This document shows positions 1 to 5,023 of a DNA stretch of 5,023 nt, in pieces. Below the pieces are notes generated by a model that made no database searches, was not told where the DNA came from, and saw only the letters and a program-made list of their open reading frames with translations. The stretch is from NCBI GenBank assembly GCA_006227015.1, contig SBGI01000179.1, forward strand, positions 1 to 5,023. The letters are read 5' to 3'. The position numbers and the translations under genes are program-made. This DNA is from Gammaproteobacteria bacterium (lineage in GTDB: Bacteria > Pseudomonadota > Gammaproteobacteria > Pseudomonadales > Porticoccaceae). The first letter of the stretch is position 1, and every line of letters begins with the position of its first letter.

Positions 1-1592
1 TGGTATTCGGTGTAATCACCCTCAAAAAACACCACTTCACTGTTGCCTTCGTAAGCGAGAATATGGGTGGCAATGCGGTCCAGGAACCAGCGATCGTGGG
101 AGATGACCAGCACACAGCCGGGGAAATTCTGGATCGCTTCTTCCAGGGCTCGCAGAGTTTCCACGTCCAGATCGTTGGAGGGCTCATCGAGCAGCAGCAC
201 GTTGGCGCCCTGCTTCAGGGTATTGGCCAGATGCAGGCGTCCGCGTTCACCACCGGATAATTCGCCAACACGTTTTTGCTGGTCGCTGCCCTTGAAGTTG
301 AAGCGACCGACATAGGCGCGGGAAGGCACCTGGTAGTTGCCGATATGCAGAATGTCCTGACCTTCCGAAACAGCTTCCCAGACGGTTTTCTTGTCGTCGA
401 GGTTTTCACGGCTTTGCTCTACAAAGGCGACTTCCACAGTCTCGCCGAGACTAATGCTGCCACTGTCCGGTTGTTCGGTGCCTGCAATCATCCGCAATAG
501 GGTGGATTTACCGGCACCGTTGCCGCCGACAATCCCGACGACAGCGCCTTTCGGGATGCTCAGGGACAGGTTGTCGATCAGCAGTTCGTCGCCAAAACTT
601 TTGCACACGCCGTCAAGTTCGATGACTTTGTCGCCAAGACGTGGGCCCGGCGGAATATAGATTTCGTTGGTCTCGTTGCGGGTCTGGAATTCCTGGGAGT
701 TCATTTCGTCAAAACGGGCCAGACGCGCCTTGTTCTTGGCGTGACGTCCCTTCGGATTCTGACGCACCCATTCCAGTTCGTGCTTGATGGTGCGCTGGCG
801 GGCATCCTCCTGTTTCTGTTCCACTTCCAGTCGCTGTTCCTTGGCTTCCAGCCAGGTGGTGTAGTTGCCCTCGTAGGGAATGCCGTGTCCACGGTCCAGC
901 TCCAGAATCCAGCCGGCCACGTTATCCAGGAAATAGCGGTCGTGGGTAACGGCAACCACAGTGCCGGGAAATTCTTCGAGGAATTTTTCCAGCCAGAATA
1001 CCGACTCCGCATCCAGGTGGTTAGTGGGTTCATCCAGCAACAGCATGTCAGGTTTGGACAGCAGCAGGCGGCACAGGGCTACCCGGCGTTTCTCACCACC
1101 GGAGAGTTTGCTGACGTCGGCGTCCCAGGGCGGCAGGCGCAGGGCGTCGGCAGCCACTTCCAGCGTATGGTTCAGGTTGTGGGCATCCCAGGATTCAATA
1201 ATGTTTTCCAGTTCGCCCTGACGTTTTGCCAGCTTGTCGAAATCCGCATCCGGTTCGGCATAGGCAGCATAGACCTCATCCAGCCCCTTGAGGGCATCCA
1301 CGGCTTCGCGCACACCGTCCTCGACATTACCGCGCACGTCCTTGTCGGGATCGAGCTGGGGCTCCTGGGGCAGGTAGCCGACCTTGATGTCGGGCATAGG
1401 GCGGGCTTCACCCTGAATATCCGTATCGATCCCTGCCATGATTTTCAATAGCGTGGATTTCCCGGCGCCGTTCAGGCCCAGTACACCAATCTTGGCACCG
1501 GGGAAGAACGACAGGGAGATATCCTTGAGGATTTGGCGTTTGGGTGGAACGATTTTCCCCACCCGGTTCATGGTGTAAACGTATTGAGCCAT
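1..1592 (-). CDS. ettA: Energy-dependent translational throttle protein EttA (ABC-F ATPase), 3' end cut by window edge
   Basis: This is an ABC-F ATPase that, in E. coli, binds the ribosomal E site and gates the first elongation steps according to the ATP/ADP ratio. It is cytoplasmic and not a transporter, since no membrane segments are present. The translation starts MAQYVYTMNRVGKIVPPKR, almost the same as E. coli EttA. Domain 1 has Walker A at residues 39-47 (GLNGAGKST), signature LSGGE at 163-167 and Walker B with D187-E188. Domain 2 has Walker A at 356-364 (GGNGAGKST), LSGGE at 445-449 and D469-E470. The catalytic glutamates therefore fall at exactly the E. coli positions 188 and 470. The charged linker around residues 240-320 (ELEWVRQ, KARLARF, RNETNE, IPPGPRLGDKV) is the P-site tRNA interaction motif region that separates EttA from Uup and other ABC-F proteins. 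530 codons are visible; E. coli EttA has 555, so about 25 C-terminal residues lie outside. No frameshift is seen. The Shine-Dalgarno is weak (AGG, 11 bases upstream), but the start agrees with the family. Confidence 0.97.
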   Translation of the reverse strand, partial: MAQYVYTMNRVGKIVPPKRQILKDISLSFFPGAKIGVLGLNGAGKSTLLKIMAGIDTDIQGEARPMPDIKVGYLPQEPQLDPDKDVRGNVEDGVREAVDALKGLDEVYAAYAEPDADFDKLAKRQGELENIIESWDAHNLNHTLEVAADALRLPPWDADVSKLSGGEKRRVALCRLLLSKPDMLLLDEPTNHLDAESVFWLEKFLEEFPGTVVAVTHDRYFLDNVAGWILELDRGHGIPYEGNYTTWLEAKEQRLEVEQKQEDARQRTIKHELEWVRQNPKGRHAKNKARLARFDEMNSQEFQTRNETNEIYIPPGPRLGDKVIELDGVCKSFGDELLIDNLSLSIPKGAVVGIVGGNGAGKSTLLRMIAGTEQPDSGSISLGETVEVAFVEQSRENLDDKKTVWEAVSEGQDILHIGNYQVPSRAYVGRFNFKGSDQQKRVGELSGGERGRLHLANTLKQGANVLLLDEPSNDLDVETLRALEEAIQNFPGCVLVISHDRWFLDRIATHILAYEGNSEVVFFEGDYTEY

Positions 1593-1661
1593 TGGGTAAC
1601 TTGCCTGATTTCGATTTGTCTGAGTTGTGCCGGATAACTCCGGGCTATAAGCAAGTTGGGG

Positions 1662-1688
1662 ATTGTAGCGGAAAGTGGGAATTGTCAG
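1662..1688 (-). promoter_or_regulatory. Candidate sigma-70 promoter for ettA
   Basis: On the minus strand there is a good -10 hexamer, TACAAT (1662-1667), and a -35-like CTGACA (1683-1688) separated by 15 bases, slightly short of the usual 16-18. Transcription would start near 1655 and leave a leader of roughly 60 bases before the ettA start. The site lies downstream of the terminator of the preceding gene, so it would let ettA be transcribed independently. It is assigned by motif match only; the short spacer lowers confidence. Confidence 0.4.
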
Positions 1689-1708
1689 AAGCTGTCAGCA
1701 CAACGAAA

Positions 1709-1734
1709 GAAGCCGGGCTATTGAGCCCGGCTTC
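1709..1734 (-). terminator. Hairpin terminator downstream of the carbonic anhydrase gene
   Basis: There is a perfect 11-bp inverted repeat, 1709-1719 against 1724-1734, with a 4-base loop and a GC-rich core (GCCGGGCT/AGCCCGGC). Read on the minus strand the stem is followed by a short T-rich tail (CTTTCG after the last paired bases), whereas on the plus strand it is followed by CCGCG. It therefore best serves minus-strand transcription. It sits about 45 bases past the stop codon of the carbonic anhydrase gene and before the ettA promoter, separating the two same-direction genes into different transcripts. The T-tract is weak, so termination may be partial. Confidence 0.75.
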
Positions 1735-1778
1735 CCGCGTCGCAGCATGTGTAGCGGCGAAATTGCGTAGCAGGTGTG

Positions 1779-2561
1779 TTATTCGATATCCGACAGCAAC
1801 TTCGGATTGGTCACCAGCTTGCGAACGCCGTGGGCGTGATCTTCGTCAAAGGTATTACCCTTACACCACTCGCCAACCGAGTTGATATCCAGCTTGGCGC
1901 ACTGAGGCCGGACACTCCAGGTGACCTGGTAGGGCGAACACACCGCTTCGGTGTAGCTCGGGCCAGTGGTAGAACCCAGGAATTCAACCGGTGTGCCAGT
2001 GTCTTTTGGCAGGTCACTGGCTTGTTTCAGGTCGTTAAAGTTGAGGGCGTTGGAGTCATTCACCAGGGTGAAGACCTGGGTTTCAACGCGCAGTTCCGGG
2101 TTGCCACAAGCTTTGGATAGACATGAACCCAGTGTTGGGCCAGGTTCGACATCACAGGATGTGTGTACCCAGTGCACCTCGATGGTATCACCTGGTTTCA
2201 GCTCACCGTGCTCGCCTTTACAGATCGATTCCTTGGTGGGAGCCAGTTCTGCTTCGGTAAGTTCTTTGCTGATACCGCACTGGTATCCGCCGCCGTAGCC
2301 GTGATCACCCTCTCCCTTATAAATGGAGAAAGCCTTGGCCTTGTGTTCGGCGCCTTCGTGGAAGTGAATGTTACACAAATTCATTTCAGAAGCTGGTTGA
2401 GCCAGAGAAAATTGCACCGGGTTTTCACCCATTTTCTGGTCAATATCGCGGGGGGTTTGTGGTCCAAAATCTTCACATGTGGCGTTGCTGGCATTCTCTC
2501 CCGCATGGACAGTGCCGAGCAGAAGGGTGAGTGACATGAGTGCAAAAACTACCTGTTTCAT
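1779..2561 (-). CDS. Exported delta-class carbonic anhydrase
   Basis: This probably catalyses reversible hydration of CO2 to bicarbonate in the periplasm or outside the cell. The 260-residue protein starts with a Sec signal peptide (K3, hydrophobic VVFALMSLTLLLG, likely cleavage after VHA at residue 20). It resembles the delta carbonic anhydrases first described from the diatom Thalassiosira weissflogii (TWCA1) and found in many marine bacteria. Landmarks are IHFHEGAEH (65-73), GDTIEVHWVH (124-133), PELRVETQVFTLVND (155-169), VTWSVRP (213-219), and EWCKGNTFDEDHAHGVR (231-247). H66 and H68, plus H130 or H133, are the likely zinc ligands, by analogy with the HxH...H pattern of alpha enzymes; that assignment is inference. 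The protein carries ten cysteines (29, 63, 95, 114, 136, 147, 152, 208, 221, 233), an even number that suits disulfides after export. The start is supported by the signal peptide and by AGGGA at 2571-2575. The gene is monocistronic, with a terminator downstream, and diverges from katG. The family call is from recalled motifs, not a search. Confidence 0.88.
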   Translation of the reverse strand: MKQVVFALMSLTLLLGTVHAGENASNATCEDFGPQTPRDIDQKMGENPVQFSLAQPASEMNLCNIHFHEGAEHKAKAFSIYKGEGDHGYGGGYQCGISKELTEAELAPTKESICKGEHGELKPGDTIEVHWVHTSCDVEPGPTLGSCLSKACGNPELRVETQVFTLVNDSNALNFNDLKQASDLPKDTGTPVEFLGSTTGPSYTEAVCSPYQVTWSVRPQCAKLDINSVGEWCKGNTFDEDHAHGVRKLVTNPKLLSDIE

Positions 2562-2570
2562 AATAAGTTT

Positions 2571-2575
2571 TCCCT
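2571..2575 (-). promoter_or_regulatory. Ribosome binding site of the carbonic anhydrase gene
   Basis: The minus strand reads AAAGGGAAAA ahead of the start, with AGGGA placed 9 bases before the ATG at 2561. This fixes the start at the methionine that opens the signal peptide. A -10-like TACAAT (2579-2584) with TTGTTA (2601-2606) lies just upstream. It would put the transcript start on top of the Shine-Dalgarno, so I do not call it the promoter; the real one may be further into the AT-rich region. Confidence 0.6.
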
Positions 2576-2656
2576 TTTATTGTATTTAGTTGCAAGCAAA
2601 TAACAATCGTATGTTAATGGTTTTATTGTTTTTCAAAAGTTAAAAAATTGAGGCGT

Positions 2657-2725
2657 AAAAATACATTTTTAGGGGAATTTGTTTCAATCATTTATCGCTT
2701 TTTTTTGTAAAAAAATGTATCTTTT
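2657..2725. repeat. AT-rich imperfect inverted repeat
   Basis: ATACATTTTT (2661-2670) is the exact reverse complement of AAAAATGTAT (2711-2720). The match extends outwards over AAAA (2657-2660) and TTTT (2722-2725) with one extra base at 2721. The arms are about 14 bases long and 40 bases apart. Low sequence complexity raises the chance of coincidence, so a function as an operator or stem-loop is only possible. Confidence 0.45.
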
Positions 2726-2797
2726 TGGGCAGTTAAAAGAAGTTTGATGAGTTGGTTAGTAACTGGTGAAAGAAATATGGCAGGGAGTGCAAAAATT

Positions 2798-2824
2798 ATT
2801 AACATGTAATGAAAATTAACATGT
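2798..2824. repeat. Tandem direct repeat ATTAACATGT, with an inverted third partial copy at 2611-2618
   Basis: ATTAACATGT occurs at 2798-2807 and again at 2815-2824, a centre-to-centre step of 17 bases. An inverted partial copy, ATGTTAAT, lies at 2611-2618 nearer the carbonic anhydrase gene. Each full copy contains the palindrome ACATGT. The layout, with copies pointing towards both divergent genes, could be binding sites for a regulator, but no known regulator motif is recognised. Confidence 0.45.
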
Positions 2825-2881
2825 TTCCACAGTTTTTTAGTTGTTTCTTTTCGCCGCTTGTGACGGGCATTCCGTTTCCTG

Positions 2882-5023
<2,142 letters not shown>

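Noticed and set aside
741..1451. A 236-codon plus-strand open frame
   Set aside because: It lies wholly antisense to the conserved ATPase core of ettA, has no recognisable motif or ribosome binding site, and is the kind of long antisense frame produced by GC-rich codon use.
1..1592. Antibiotic-resistance ABC-F protein or transporter ATPase
   Set aside because: The N-terminus, the linker motifs and the exact positions of E188 and E470 match EttA, and the gene has no transporter partner.
1544..1885. A plus-strand frame spanning the ettA start, the spacer and the end of the carbonic anhydrase gene
   Set aside because: It crosses two well-supported minus-strand genes and the hairpin terminator, and has no family resemblance.
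2579..2606. TTGTTA-n16-TACAAT as promoter of the carbonic anhydrase gene
   Set aside because: The hexamers are good but transcription would begin at about 2572, inside the Shine-Dalgarno sequence, leaving too short a leader.
2699..2715. Eight Ts, GT, seven As as a terminator
   Set aside because: There is no GC-rich stem, and no gene ends near it, as both neighbours start from this region.

Overview
The window looks like chromosome of a marine or halophilic gammaproteobacterium. The evidence is an EttA protein very close to the E. coli/Pseudomonas type, GC-rich coding sequence, and a delta-class carbonic anhydrase of the sort I associate with marine Gammaproteobacteria. The genus is not fixed by the sequence; something near Marinobacter or Alcanivorax is only a guess.

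Layout: (1) Positions 1-1592, minus strand, hold ettA, an ABC-F translation factor that lacks only its last residues at the left edge. (2) Positions 1593-1778 are a spacer with a probable ettA promoter and a clear hairpin terminator for the gene upstream. (3) Positions 1779-2561, minus strand, encode a complete exported delta-class carbonic anhydrase. (4) Positions 2562-2987 are a strikingly AT-rich divergent intergenic region with short repeats and a partial OxyR-like operator. (5) From 2988 to the right edge, plus strand, runs a catalase-peroxidase (KatG/KatP family) with a Sec signal peptide. It is truncated by the window end after 678 codons.

The two divergent genes both encode proteins predicted to act outside the cytoplasm: a CO2/bicarbonate enzyme and a hydrogen peroxide scavenger. 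Their shared, unusually AT-rich 426-base control region is the most interesting part of the window. An OxyR-type site just upstream of the katG promoter fits peroxide induction. Whether the carbonic anhydrase is co-regulated cannot be told from sequence alone. ettA looks like an independent housekeeping gene behind a terminator. I see no mobile elements, tRNA or rRNA genes, CRISPR arrays or phage genes. Apart from the exported pair and its control region, the window is ordinary.
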